Shown here: piece after piece, positions 1 through 10,169 of the stretch | Position numbering within the stretch: position 1 is the first letter of the stretch | Layout: each line of letters begins with the position of its first letter | Source of the DNA: Acidimicrobiia bacterium | Lineage (GTDB): Bacteria; Actinomycetota; Acidimicrobiia; IMCC26256; JAOSJM01 | Assembly: GCA_027494165.1 (NCBI GenBank) | Contig: JAOSJM010000005.1 | Coordinates: 248,001 to 312,000 of the forward strand | DNA: 64,000 nt | Direction: 5' to 3' | Position numbers and translations under genes: made by a program | Notes under the pieces: generated by a model | What the model was told of the DNA's origin: nothing | Seen by the model: the letters and a program-made list of their open reading frames with translations, nothing else | Databases searched by the model: none

Positions 1-973
1 AGTTCTGGAAGATCGGCACGCCGTACCGGCGCTCGAACTGGGCCTTGACCGTGAGTGGCAGCGCGGCACCGGTCGAGTGCACGAAGCGGAGCGAAGGCAG
101 CTCGATCTCGTGCTCGTGCTTGGCGAGCATCTGGAGCATGGCGGGGGTCGCGACGAAGGTATGGACGCGATGGCGCCGCGCTTCCTCGACGAACGGCTCG
201 ACCCGGAAGCGCTCCATGAGGAGGACGGACCGTCCCGCGTAGAGGGCGAACAGGAGGGAGGTGAGGCCGGCCACGTGGGTGAGCGGCAGGACGATCATGG
301 TCGGTTCGTTGCGCTTCGCGGAGACCGGGTACGGACCGGCCGAACCCTTGAGGGCGACGCCGAGCGTCGCGTTCGCCTCGCTCACCGCCCGCCATGTGAG
401 CACGGCTCCCTTCGACCGCCCGGTCGTCCCGGACGTGAACATGACGACGGCTGGGCTCTCGGGCTCGACGGCGGCCACCGGCGGGTGCCGCCGGGCGGGC
501 GGCAGCACGTGGCCGGACCCGTCTCCGGGAGGATCACCGGAGACGACGAACACGTGGTCCGCGCCGACGACACGGTCGGGATGGTTGTGGCGAGCGACCT
601 CGCCGGTGGTCACGACGACGGAGGCCCCGGAGTCCTCGAGCGCGTGGGCGATCTCGCGCTCGGTCAGCGTCGGGTTCATCGGTACGACGACCGCGCCGAG
701 CCACCACGCCGCGAAGAAGGAGAGGACGAGCTCCGGGGAGTTGGGCAGGCATACGGCGACAGCCTGGCCACGCGCCAGGCCCGCCGCCTCGAGGCGGCCG
801 GCGAGCTCCGCGGCCTGGTCGGCCAGCTCGCCGAAGGTCCACGTCCGACCCTGGAACAGCAGCGTGGTGGCGGTGGGAGCCTCGAGCGCCCGCCGCTCGA
901 GGAGGGCGGAGACGTTCCAGCCGGCATCGCCCGACGAGAGGGTCTCCCTCCCGCGCTCCTGGTCTGCGATCAT
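1..973 (-). CDS. acyl-CoA ligase (AMP-binding), C-terminus cut by window edge
   Basis: ANL-superfamily enzyme that would activate a carboxylic acid with ATP to an acyl-adenylate and then to acyl-CoA in the cytoplasm. Read on the minus strand from the ATG at 973, the frame is open to the window edge, giving about 324 residues. The phosphate-binding loop TSGTTGRSKG is at residues 180-189, preceded by the usual core (CLPNSPELVLSFFAAWWLGA, residues 75-94). The adenylate motifs after about residue 240 include VATPAMLQML; the C-terminal lysine domain lies outside the window. It is the last visible gene of the operon that starts at 9849, but is separated from the MoxR gene by 102 bp containing a hairpin. 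The substrate cannot be told. Unlike the AMP-binding protein at 3724-4915, its loop is intact. Confidence 0.9.
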   Translation of the reverse strand, partial: MIADQERGRETLSSGDAGWNVSALLERRALEAPTATTLLFQGRTWTFGELADQAAELAGRLEAAGLARGQAVAVCLPNSPELVLSFFAAWWLGAVVVPMNPTLTEREIAHALEDSGASVVVTTGEVARHNHPDRVVGADHVFVVSGDPPGDGSGHVLPPARRHPPVAAVEPESPAVVMFTSGTTGRSKGAVLTWRAVSEANATLGVALKGSAGPYPVSAKRNEPTMIVLPLTHVAGLTSLLFALYAGRSVLLMERFRVEPFVEEARRHRVHTFVATPAMLQMLAKHEHEIELPSLRFVHSTGAALPLTVKAQFERRYGVPIFQN

Positions 974-1026
974 CGGTTGCGTCCCGTCCTCACCGGAGGG
1001 ATGCAGCCTATGAACGTCCCTTCTCC

Positions 1027-1047
1027 GGGACATCGTGAGGATGTCCC
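1027..1047. promoter_or_regulatory. perfect 8-bp hairpin between moxR and acyl-CoA ligase
   Basis: GGGACATC, a 5-nt loop, then GATGTCCC, in the 102-bp gap between the MoxR stop and the acyl-CoA ligase start. There is no T-run on either strand, so this may be an operator or an attenuating hairpin rather than a simple terminator. Confidence 0.45.
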
Positions 1048-1075
1048 CTACCTGCACCGTGCGGGTCCGTAGCTT

Positions 1076-1885
1076 CTACCGAGGGAGCGGGCTCCCGTCG
1101 CTGACGTAGGCCTCCACCAGCCTGGCCAACCCCGCCATGAGCGCGTGGTCGTCGGTGAGCGGCCCGGCGATCGCCGCCAGCGCGGCCCTGCGAGGTGCGA
1201 CGCCCTCCGCGATGAGCAGGCCTGCCGCCACGAGCACACGCGTCGACGCGACCTCCCTCAGGCCGTGCCCTTCGAGGCGCCGGATGGCCTCCGCCAGCCG
1301 CACGAGCTCGGCGGCACGCTCGGGTGCGACACCGGACTCGTGGGTGACGACCCGTTCCTCCACGTCGGCAGGTGGGAACCCGAGCTCGATCGCCACCATC
1401 CGTTGGCGCGTCGAGTCCTTCAAGTCCTTGAGCACGCTCTGGTAGCCGGGGTTGTACGAGACGACGAGACAGAACTCCGGCGGCGCCTCGATCGTGACGC
1501 CAAGTCGCTCGAGGGGGAGCTGCCGCCGGTGGTCGGCCAGGGGATGGATCACCACGGTCGTGTCCTGCCGGGTCTCGACGACCTCGTCCAGGTAGCAGAC
1601 GGCGCCCTCGCGCACGGCCCGGGTGAGGGGCCCGTCCATCCAGACGGTCTCGCCTCCCTTCAGGAGGAAGCGACCGACGAGGTCGGCGGCGGTGAGGTCC
1701 TCGTGACAGGCCACGGTGATCAGCGGCCGTCCCAGGTCGTGGGCCATCGCTTCGACGAAGCGCGTCTTGCCGCACCCCGTCGGTCCCTTCAGGAGCACGG
1801 AGAGCCCCCGGCGAAACGCAGCCCTGAACACCTCGGCCTCGTCGGCGACCGCGAGGTAGTAGGGCCTCGGCTCCTTGCCTGTCAT
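1076..1885 (-). CDS. MoxR/CbbQ/NorQ-type AAA+ ATPase (copy 1)
   Basis: 269-residue AAA+ ATPase of the MoxR group related to CbbQ, NorQ/NirQ and CoxD, which work with a VWA partner to remodel or load metal into an enzyme. Walker A is GPTGCGKT at residues 34-41, Walker B VCYLDE at 96-101, and sensor asparagine is in SYNPGY at 143-148. The start is the ATG at 1885, four bases after the stop of the VWA gene, so the pair is translated together; the in-frame upstream ATG at 2026 would overlap the VWA gene deeply and is rejected. A paralogue with its own VWA partner lies at 13768-14571. The client is probably the molybdoenzyme or a membrane partner of the same operon (inference). Confidence 0.88.
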   Translation of the reverse strand: MTGKEPRPYYLAVADEAEVFRAAFRRGLSVLLKGPTGCGKTRFVEAMAHDLGRPLITVACHEDLTAADLVGRFLLKGGETVWMDGPLTRAVREGAVCYLDEVVETRQDTTVVIHPLADHRRQLPLERLGVTIEAPPEFCLVVSYNPGYQSVLKDLKDSTRQRMVAIELGFPPADVEERVVTHESGVAPERAAELVRLAEAIRRLEGHGLREVASTRVLVAAGLLIAEGVAPRRAALAAIAGPLTDDHALMAGLARLVEAYVSDGSPLPR

Positions 1886-1889
1886 CGCG

Positions 1890-3724
1890 TCATCTCCGCG
1901 CTCCGGTGGCACGCTGGTGGGGTTCACGGCTCCTGGCCTGCTCGGCGAGCAGCAGGGCGCGGCGGAACAGCACGCCCATCTGATCGCTGATCTGGTACAC
2001 GTCGGCGGCGCACGCATGGGTGGCACTCCCGAAGACGCGCCTCAGGGCAGCGGGATCCTCGGCTCCACCGATCGTGAGGCACAAGCACCCGACGCCCCTT
2101 GACCGGGCCTCGGCCAGAGCACGCCGGGAGTCCGCCTCCCCGTACGAACCCTCGTAGCGGTGGAAGTCGTAGGGTTGCCCGTCGGAGAGTACGACGAGGA
2201 CGCGTCGGGCGACACCGGAATCTCTCTCGAGGACGCGCGTCGAGTGCCTGATGGCGGCTCCGAGCCGCGTGAACCCCTCGGGCTCGAGCCCCCGAGTCGT
2301 CGGAGAACCAGGCCGCCAAAGGGCTCCTCGAACCCCTTCACCCCCAACATCGTGACCCTGGCACGGCCCCGGGAGTGGAACGCGAAGCAGGCGACGCGGT
2401 CCCCGAGCAGGTGCAGTGATTCGACGAGTGCTGCCGCCGCGGCGCGCTGGTGGTCGTGCACGGTTCCACCGAGAGGGCTCGGCTCGGACGCGGACCCGGA
2501 CGCGTCGAGGAGGACGAGGACGGCGAGGTCGCGACGACGGCGCTGCTCCTCGTGGTAGACGCGCTCGTCGGGGGGAGAGCCCACTGCGAGCTGCACGTGC
2601 ATCTCCACGGCCGCGTCGAGATCGATGTCGTCCCCCTGGGGCTGCCGCCGACAGCGTTCGAGACCCAGTGCGAGCCGCCCCAGCCTCCGGCGCAGGGATC
2701 CATCGCCACGGGCCCAGGGCATCGTCTTCGCTCGTTCGGGGGACGGAGCCTCGGTGACCGTGCACCATCTCCTGCGGTACACGCCCGCGTCGGCGTCCCA
2801 CTCCGGGTACACCCCCACCTCGCGCTCCTGGGGTCCCCGTGGTACGCGGTCGGCATCGGCGAGCGCGACGGTGGGGGGGCCGGCCGTCCCGGCACCACGT
2901 CTTCCGTCGCCGGTCGGGAGATCCCGCTGGGGCCCACCGATGTGCTCATCGACCGGCGCCCGGAACCGTCGGAGCAACCAGGACACGAGGCTCCTCAGCT
3001 CGGGACGGGGCAGCGACTCGAGGACCCGTTCGAGCGGGCCGGACCGCTCCCGGTCACGCCCCGGGGACTCCTCGCCCACGTCGCCGTTCGAGCCGCTCGA
3101 CCCCAGGTCCCGGAGGGTCGCTTCGATGACGTCGAGCACATCCTCGTCCGCGTCCGGACAGAGACGCCCGATCTCCAGGACCTCGAGCTGATCCTCCTCC
3201 TCCGAACGGCCGGGCGCCGGGGCCCGGGCGACCGCACGCGCCGCGGCCAGGACCCGCCCCGCCCGGAGGGCGCCGAGCTCGGGCGGCGGTGGATCCACCG
3301 GAGCCCTCGACCGCGCCCGACGCAGTGATTCCTCGGGAGACCGCGAGACCGCTTCCTCGCCGGAAGGCGCCGGCAGACGATCGGCCAGGCCGGGCAACCT
3401 CTCGACGAGGTCCGCGACGATGCGGCCCCCCTCGAGCGCCAGGTACCGCTCCGCCACCCGCCGCCGCCGGGCGAGGCTCCGCATCAGGCGTGGGTCGAGA
3501 CTTCCCGCACCCACGAGGCCGGCCTGCACGACGACCTCCACCAGGGCCTCGGGCTCCTGGGCGTCCGTCCTGACGAAGATGGTCCGGCCGTCGGTGGTCG
3601 TGGGCTCGCCACCCCTCACCGCCTCCACGCGCATCGGGTGCCCCGCGATCGCGTGCGCGACGAGTCGTGCGACATCCGGATCGAAGCCGCCGCTCACTCG
3701 CGTGGTGGAACGGCGACGCGCCAT
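1890..3724 (-). CDS. VWA-domain protein, NorD/CbbO/CoxE-like (copy 1), one frameshift
   Basis: About 611 residues once one missing base is restored. The N-terminal two thirds (start ATG at 3724, sharing one base with the TGA of the upstream gene) is acidic and arginine-rich. The C-terminal third is a von Willebrand A domain with an intact MIDAS motif DASGS near residue 406, then [11 protein letters not shown] and VLSDGQPYD. The frame breaks at the C-run 2289-2293 (G-run on the coding strand): five bases are present where six keep the frame, and the length then comes out as an exact number of codons. The copy at 12221-13768 shows the same LGAAIRH stretch uninterrupted. NorD/CbbO-type proteins pair with MoxR ATPases in metalloenzyme maturation, and the MoxR gene follows four bases downstream. 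A sequencing error is likelier than a pseudogene. Confidence 0.82.
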
Positions 3725-4915
3725 CAGTCGGGGAGGATGTAGATCATGCCGTTGGCGTCGGAGGAGGCGATGACGCCGGTGAGGAAGCGGCCGTCGCGGA
3801 AGCGTTCGGGGTGGGCGTCGCCTTCGTAGCCGACGGTGAGCATCGGTGACCACACGGTGACCATGGCCGACTCGACGAGCTCCCAGAGGGTCGGGATGGG
3901 GTTTCCCGAGCGGGGGTCGACGGGGACGACGTGGGCGTTGGAGAGGGGGATGCCCACTGCTTCGTCGAGGTACCAGCTCGGATGGGACGCGAAGATCGGT
4001 CCGGTCTCGGGCCGTCCGTAGACGGTGAGGGCGGGGGCCTCGAAGAGCCGCCCGACCCGTCGGCGCTGGTCGGAGTCGAAGGGGCCGTCGACCGACAGCA
4101 GCAGGGCGGTGAGCACCCCGCGGACGCTCTTGACGTCGCGCTTGGACTCGCGGGTGAGCGTGAACGCGGCGTCGAGGTCCATGAACGCGTAGCCGACCCC
4201 TTCGCGCACGATGGCGTCGAGGGGTGGCTCGCCGGGCTCGGCGAGCACGAGGGTCGCTCCGGCCATGAGGGGGACGATGACTGCCGTAGAGGCCCTGCCA
4301 GCTCGACAGGGGGAAGGTGCTGAGCCAGGGACGTTCGGGGCCGGCCTGCAGGAACGTCTGGAGGGAGATGGCCCCGCCGAGGATGCCCCGGTGGGAGTGC
4401 CAGACCGTCTCCGTCCCCGCCGCCAGGGCCAGGGCCGGTTCGCGCTGGGACAGTGGCCGGGGGGCGCCGCCCGTCGTGGTGAGGTCCGCGAGGCGGACCA
4501 CCGGCAGACCGGTCGACGCGAGCGCGCCGGCACCGTGGTCGTCGGCCAGGCCGACGGCGGCGCCGAAGGCCCCCACCCCCGCATCGTCGGATCCGCCGTG
4601 CAGGCGCAGCGGCAACCCGGCGGCGAGGGCCGCGAGCAGGAGCACCACGCCCTCCACGCTGGCCCCCGCCGACAGCACGGCCCGGCCACCCGGCTCGACC
4701 CGGCCGGCCAGCGCGCTCGCGGCGGTCGTCACCTGCTCGGCCAGCTCGGCGCCGGTCAGCCTCAGGGATCCCGAGACCACCGCGGGCTCGTCGGGCCGGA
4801 GGCGGGCCCGCCGCTCCACCAGCATCTCGTGGACGAGGAACGGCGGCACCCCGGCCACCCGGGGAACCCCCGCGGGCCAGTACCACGACGGCGTGATCGC
4901 GATCGTCTTGGGCAT
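3724..4915 (-). CDS. degenerate, short AMP-binding (acyl-CoA synthetase-like) protein, one frameshift
   Basis: About 396 residues, with the fold of the N-terminal domain of acyl-CoA synthetases (PLMAGATLVLAEPGEPPLDA, LTVYGRPETGPIF, MLTVGYEGD near the end). Two hallmarks are missing: the TSGTTG phosphate loop is replaced by AAGTETVWHSHRGI, and the protein ends at IYILPD where the lysine-bearing C-terminal domain should start. It may therefore bind rather than activate a substrate, or act with another ligase such as the one at 1-973. The frame breaks near 4283-4290 (one extra base, not in a long homopolymer). The start at 4915 is fixed by an in-frame TGA two codons upstream, which also ends the 32-codon ORF. 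Its own stop overlaps the VWA start (TGATG). Confidence 0.72.
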
Positions 4916-4918
4916 CGG

Positions 4919-5017
4919 TCACCAGTCCCAGTGGTCGCCGCGCCCGCACCCGGCGGCGGAGACCATCGCCGTCGTCACAGGCCCCGGATGGTCGCCCAGC
5001 GCATGGTGTGGTGCCAT
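4919..5017 (-). CDS. 32-residue ORF packed between operon genes, unknown
   Basis: A 32-codon ORF that exactly fills the space between two operon genes: the membrane protein stops at 5020-5022, then CC, then ATG at 5017; this ORF ends at 4919-4921 and after CCG comes the ATG of the next gene. The peptide starts MAPHHALGDHPGPV and ends CGRGDHWDW, with one cysteine and an aromatic, acidic tail. No family is recognised. Spacing supports translation; the alternative is that this is only a 105-bp spacer. A cysteine and His/Asp/Trp-rich tail could suit a small metal-binding or modified peptide, but that is speculation. Confidence 0.45.
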   Translation of the reverse strand: MAPHHALGDHPGPVTTAMVSAAGCGRGDHWDW

Positions 5018-5019
5018 GG

Positions 5020-5578
5020 TCAGAAGAGGCCTCCGAAGCGGAGGGAGGCGCCGAGGAGGGCGACGAGGAAGGCGATGGCGAGGTCGATGCGGGTGATGAG
5101 GGTGAGGTGTTCGGCGGCGCGCATCATCTGTTGTTGGCGGGCCTGGACCTGGGCGGCGGAGACCTGGGCCTTCATCTTGCCGGCGAGGCGGGGGCGGAGC
5201 ACGAAGGTCATGATGGCGCCGTTGGCGACGAGGACGAGCCAGAGCATCATCATGGTGAAGAGGGTGCGCCCGTACATGGTGTCGAAGAGGCGTTCGCCTT
5301 TGAGGAAGTGCTCGTTGCCCATGGAGTAGAGGCGCATGACGCCGCTGGCGACGATGAGTCCGGAGCGCGCTCCAGGCGAGGATGAGGTAGCGGTCGGCGG
5401 CTTTCTGGCCCATGACTTGGGCTTGGGCGGGCGGGATGGCTTTTTGGGCGGGGACCAACACGAGTTCCATGACGAGCGCGCCGCCGAGGTAGATGGAGAC
5501 GCCGAGGGCATGGAGGTACGCGGCGGTGACCATCCAGTTCTTGCCGTCGAAGAGGGCCAGGACGGCGGGTGTTCTCAT
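5020..5578 (-). CDS. four-helix membrane protein, CopD/DUF2214-like in outline, one frameshift
   Basis: About 185 residues after correction. Four hydrophobic segments are visible: around YLHALGVSIYLGGALVMELV, SGLIVASGVMRL, LFTMMMLWLVLVANGAIMTF and IDLAIAFLVALLGASL. Between helices 3 and 4 is a glutamine-rich cytoplasmic-looking stretch (SAAQVQARQQQMM). Histidines sit in LHALGVS and AEHLTLI, so heme or metal binding is possible but unproven. Start ATG at 5578 overlaps the preceding stop as ATGA. The frame breaks near 5365 at GCGC (one extra base). In this operon it could anchor the molybdoenzyme to the membrane or link it to quinone (inference). The family assignment is only by general appearance. 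Confidence 0.65.
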
Positions 5579-7056
5579 GGGGTGCTCCGGGTGGGGTCGG
5601 GCTGGTCGGGGTGCCAGGTGGCGAAGTGGTCGATGACGGCGGGGGTGAGGGCGTAGGGCTGGTCGTCGCCGGTCTGGAAGCGGCGGTAGAAGCCGGTGTC
5701 GACGTGGTGGGCCTGGACGGAGAACTTGGCGCGCATGGGGCTGACCCAGGCGGGGCAGACGCCGTAGCGGTCGACGATCCACTCGACGGTCTGGACGGCG
5801 GCGGCTTCGACCCAGTCGGCGATGTGGGTCTTGGGGTGCTCGAGGATCTCGCGCATCACTTCGGGCCGGTAGGGGCCGCCGGCCCGTTCGGTGTAGTTGG
5901 CGTCGGCGGCGAGTGGGGCTCCGTGCTGGTAGCGCAGTTCCTTGACGTAGGTGATGGCGTCTTGGGCGGTGGGGAACTGGGGTGAGGGCACCACGACGGG
6001 TTCCTTGACGCCGGGGAGGCCCAGGCAGGTGAAGGTCTTGGAGGGTTGGTGTCGGGGTCGCGCTCGAGGAACGAGCAGCCCAGACCCTGGGAGATCTCGG
6101 GGTAGGCGCCCAGGACGAAGTCGTCGGCATAGGAGCCCATCGGCCAGGCGCCCAGGCCGAGGGCTTCGCAGGCCAAGCGGATGTTCTGGACCACACAGGC
6201 GGCCTGGGGAGGCGTGCATCATGAGCGCGAGCTCGTCGAAGATCGGGATGGGGAACCCGACCTCCAAGAAGCCGGGGCGGATCCACTCGTCGCAACCGGC
6301 GGGTTTTCCGCTGTCGGTGTCCTGGAGGTAGAAGCCGGACCACTCGTAGCTGGAGAGCAGCAGGTTGAACCACTCCAGGCCGACGTCGCCGACGGGCAGG
6401 AACCAGGTGCTGCCGGGCCGGTTGAGGTTGTACTGGGCCGGGCCCATCGCGTTGACGTTGTGGGTGCCTTCGGGGGCCGAGAACCAGCCGATGTCGGGCC
6501 GGTGGTCCATCACCAAGCGGCGGTCCTGGCGGTACCAGGCGAGGATCTTGGCGTAGTCCTGGGGCCCGGCGATCTCCAGGGGGGCGTGACGTTCGGGACT
6601 CGGGCGGTACAGCCACACCCCGTCGTCGTTGATCACGAACAGGTCGACCGACAGGTCGTTCGAGGATGCCGGTACGGTCCGGCCCGCCCAGCTCACCAGC
6701 GTGGACAGCGCCCCGTGGACCGCCACGTCCGCGCAGCGCGACCCCGTTGGGGCCCAGCCCGGCCCAGGCCACCAGGGCCTCTTCGACCTCGCTGAGACGC
6801 ACCGGCTCGGCCGTCGAGGCGTACGCGAGCGGGCCGGCGGGTTGGGTCAGGGTCCGTCCACTGGACCACGAGAACGTCTCGGCCTCACCGGTCTCGCAGC
6901 GGTACCCCAACCCCATCCGGCGGGTCCGCAGGGTCGAGAGCAACCCGAACAGCGACGGGGTCGACTCGAAAGCCCGGGCCACCTGGGCCTGCTCCTGGGG
7001 GTCAAGGCCGCCGGTGGGGTCGCGGGCGCGTCGGGCTGGTAGGACAGGTCGGGCAT
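5575..7056 (-). CDS. large nitroreductase/SagB-like protein, four compensating frameshifts
   Basis: About 493 residues. Nitroreductase-like pieces are PLAYASTAEPVRLSEVEEAL near the N-terminus, VPASSNDLSVDLFVINDDGV, and VVQNIRLACEALGLGAW, which resembles the dimer helix of nitroreductases and SagB-type FMN dehydrogenases. The C-terminal 150 residues (CPAWVSPMRAKFSVQAHHVD) match nothing I recognise. Start ATG at 7056 shares one base with the stop of the molybdoenzyme (TGATG). Four single-base indels are needed, at 7016-7019 (missing), near 6736 (extra), near 6205 (extra) and near 6050 (missing); they sum to zero and leave an exact codon count. That pattern suits sequencing error better than decay. 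An FMN protein next to a molybdoenzyme could be its electron partner (inference). Confidence 0.65.
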
Positions 7057-9849
7057 CAGGACTCCATCTTCGAGACCTTCGAGACGTCGACGAACACCGC
7101 ACGGTCGGCGGGGACGGGCTGCCAACCGAACGGGAGGTAGCGGAGGTGACCGTAGCGGCTCACCAGGTGCAGCCACTTCACCATCCCCGGCTCGACCTCG
7201 TTGCCGCCCTCCCAGTCGGGGAACTGGTGCGGCTCGAACCCGTTGTAGACGATCAGCTGGCCCGGTCGGACCCGACGGGTGAGGCGGGCCATCGCCTGGA
7301 AGCTCCCGTGGTCGTTCCACACCCGGACCTGCTCGCCGTCGGCGATGTTCCGCCCGGTGGCCTCGGTCTCGTTGAGGATCACCAGCGGCTGGCCCCGGTG
7401 GGTCTCCAACAGCACCTTGTTGCCCATCGCGATCGAATGCACGGTCCAGCGGGAATGGCCGCTGGTCAACACGAAGGGGTGGTCGCCGCCGGCCTTGGGC
7501 GGCTCCTTGTGGCGGGGCAGGGCCTCGTCGGCCTCCATGAACCAGGGATGGTCGATGTAGAACTGGGCCCGTCGAGTCAGCGTCGGGAACGGCACGCCCT
7601 GCTCGACATGCCAGGTGTACGCGGTGAGCACCTTGTCCGGTGAGACCTCACCGGCCACCGACAGCCCCGGCGCGAAGATCCCCAGACCCGAGAACCGGAC
7701 GCTGCCGTCACGGCGCAGCGACTCCAGGGAGGTCCCCACCGGCAGAGTGCCGCACTCCACCGAGTCGCGCACCCACTCGTCGATGACATCCTCTTCGGCC
7801 TCGAAGCTCCCGCTCGAGGTGAACGCGTCGACGAGCCCGTCGAGACGGCGGGGCTGGCGCCGACCGTCCAGGTACTCCACGACGTCCTCCTCGGCCGCCT
7901 TCTCCTGGACCTTCTCGGCCAGCAGCCGGAAGATCTCCCACTCGGTCTTGGCCTCCCCCCGGGGTTCCACCGCGGCTTCCGAGAAACCCAGATGGAACGT
8001 GAAGGTCACCGCGTACTGCAGGTTCGGCCGCTCGTACTGCATCGCGGCGGGCAACACGATGTCGGCGTGCAACGCCGTGGTCGACATCCGGAAATCGACC
8101 GCGACGACCTTCTCCAGCTTCGGCCACAACTCCCCAGCAGCCGGGCCCGGCCCCCGCGAGCGACGCAACGGGTTCGTCCCCACCGTGAACAGCACCTGGG
8201 GCTCCACCCCCGCCCCCGGCCGGGTCAACCCACCCCACCAGCCGCGCTGCACCGCGTCGTTCAGGTACTCGTCGAAACTGCGCGTCATCGACGGATCCGA
8301 CCACTCCGGGTTGTTCCACGACTCGCGATACCCGCAATGGTGGTAGTTGAAGAACACCGGCGGGGTCGACGTCCCCGACACCACCGCCATCTGCAGGAGC
8401 TGGTTCCCCACGATCTCGTCGCTCGCGTCGGGATCCTGCTCCTTGATCGCGGCGATCGCCCCGTCGATCCCGTCCAGGATCCGGGCCGTCTCGTCCACCC
8501 CCCGGCGGGTCTTCATCGGGAACAAGAAGAAACCGTCCAGCCCCGCCAGCGCCAACCCCTGGATCCCCGTGCCCGGCCGGCCCCAGTTCGCGGTCAACCC
8601 CAACAGCAAGCACATGGACCGCTCCATCAGGTCCCCGTGGTAGTACTTCGGCGCGTTGAACCCCTCCAGGATCTTCGAGCGGCCCCCCGCCACCAGACGG
8701 GCCAGACCCCCGATCACCCCAGCAGGCACCCCGCACACCGCCGCGGCCTGCTCGGGCCGGTACTCACCGTCGAGACGGGCCCGCAACAACTCGAAGACCG
8801 TGGTGACCTCGACCTCCGAACCGTCGTGCAACCTGACCATCCACCGTCCCTGCAACACCGGCCGCGCGCCCTCGAGCGTGAGCGTGGCCCGGCTCGCCGG
8901 GCGAAGGCCCTCCTCGGGATCCCAACAGAAGAACTGGTCCTCCCGGTCCCCCGCCCTCACGTCGCGCGCCCCGCAGGAACCGCCCCGTCCCGGTCAGGAC
9001 CAACAGGGGCAGGTCGGTCTGGGAGCACACGAAACCCTCGTCGAAGAGCCCCTCCTCGATGATCACCTGGCACATCCCCAGAGCCAACGCCGCGTCCGTG
9101 CCCGGCCGGATCGGGACGTACTGGTCGGCGAACACCGCCGACGCGTTGTAGTCCGGCGCGATCGTCACCACCCGGGCGCCCCGGTAGCGGGCCTCGGTCA
9201 CGTAGTGGAAGTACGGGATCGAGGTGTACGCCGGGTTCGAGTGCCACAACAGCACCACATCGGAGTGGAACGTGTCATCCACGGTGCTCGCGCACGAGAA
9301 CTTGCCGAACGTGATGTGATGACCCGTCGGGAAATCGTTCACCAGACCGTTCGCGTCCAGCGTCACCGCCCCCAACAACCCGGCGAAGCGCAGGAACGGC
9401 GACTGGGTCAACAACCCGCCCTCGACGGTCTCCTCGAAGAGGATCGACTCCGGCCCCTCCAGGTCGATCGCCTCGACGACCGCCTCCGCGATCTCCTCGA
9501 GCGCCTCGTCCCAAGAGATCCGCTCCCACTCACCCCCACCCCGCTCACCCACCCGCCGCAACGGATGGGTGACCCGGTCCTCGCCCGAGAGCTGCACACT
9601 CCACCCGCTGCCCTTCTGGCAACCCAGCGGGTTCAGATCCGGCACGCCCTCCTCCACCGGGGGCAGGACGCCGCCGACCTCCTCGAAGGCCACCTCCCCG
9701 TCGCGCCGGTACACCCGATACGGACACGTCGCCAGACAGTTCAAGCAATGCGTCCCCCACGACACCCCATCCCAACGCCACCGGCGCCGGTACCGCTCCT
9801 CGGTCCCTTCCGAGGCCCGACGACCCGCACCATCCCCGCTCGTCGTCAC
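7056..9849 (-). CDS. molybdopterin oxidoreductase, DMSO-reductase superfamily, type II-like; one frameshift
   Basis: About 930 residues. The N-terminus carries H34-x3-C38-x3-C42-x34-C77 (THCLNCLATCPYRV and LGCQKG), the FS0 spacing typical of type II enzymes such as NarG and ethylbenzene dehydrogenase; a further cysteine, C35, is next to the histidine. An aspartate in GLVNDFPTGHH (D172) is a candidate molybdenum ligand. The body has ADIVLPAAMQYER, and the C-terminal molybdopterin dinucleotide domain has FVLTSGHSRWTVHS and YNGFEPHQFPDW. No Tat motif is seen, so it is probably cytoplasmic. The start is GTG at 9849. The frame breaks near 8972 in a GCGCGC tract (one extra base). No NarH-like iron-sulfur subunit and no NarJ/TorD chaperone occur in the window. 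The reaction is unknown; hydroxylation or another two-electron redox step is typical of the family. Confidence 0.88.
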
Positions 9850-10169
9850 GGCCCCGGACTCCGCTCGACCATCGGCTCGACCCTGACCCTCTGCACCGGG
9901 ACCCCCTCAGCCGGGTTCCCCTTCGACGACCCCGCCATCCCCGGGGACCCGCTCGTGCACGCCCGCGTGCACTCCATCGGCGGGCCGCGTCGCGACACGG
10001 ACCTCGCACGATAGGCACCGGCCGGACTTCGGTCACCCGTAGTTCCCCCGGAACCAGGCGTCGTAGTTTCCCCGCCACGCTTCCGGCGACGATCCGACCG
10101 GCTCCGGGAGGGGGACCTCCAGCGCGCGAGCACGTGGCCCCTCCGACGCCCTTGGGGGATGATCGTGTC
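9850..10169. other. 320-bp divergent gap between molybdoenzyme and algH arms
   Basis: No convincing gene. On the minus strand a short frame ending at 10033 reads protein-like (EAWRGNYDAWFRGNYG) but has no start codon. Another minus frame ends at 9846 with a GTGA overlap onto the molybdoenzyme start, but its composition is arginine/serine noise. The gap must hold the promoters of both arms; I could not pick out clear -35/-10 pairs. A purine-rich GGGGGAT lies just before the algH ATG. Confidence 0.5.

Noticed and set aside
77..1072. Long plus-strand frame opposite the acyl-CoA ligase
   Set aside because: It is the mirror of the ligase in a GC-rich genome; its product is arginine- and glycine-rich with no motif, while the minus strand shows TSGTTGRSKG.
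9846..10133. Minus-strand 95-codon frame with a GTGA overlap onto the molybdoenzyme
   Set aside because: Serine/arginine-rich composition with no domain; the overlap alone is weak evidence.
10033..10135. Minus-strand fragment ending GNYDAWFRGNYG
   Set aside because: It looks protein-like but has no start codon and overlaps the algH promoter; it may be a remnant.
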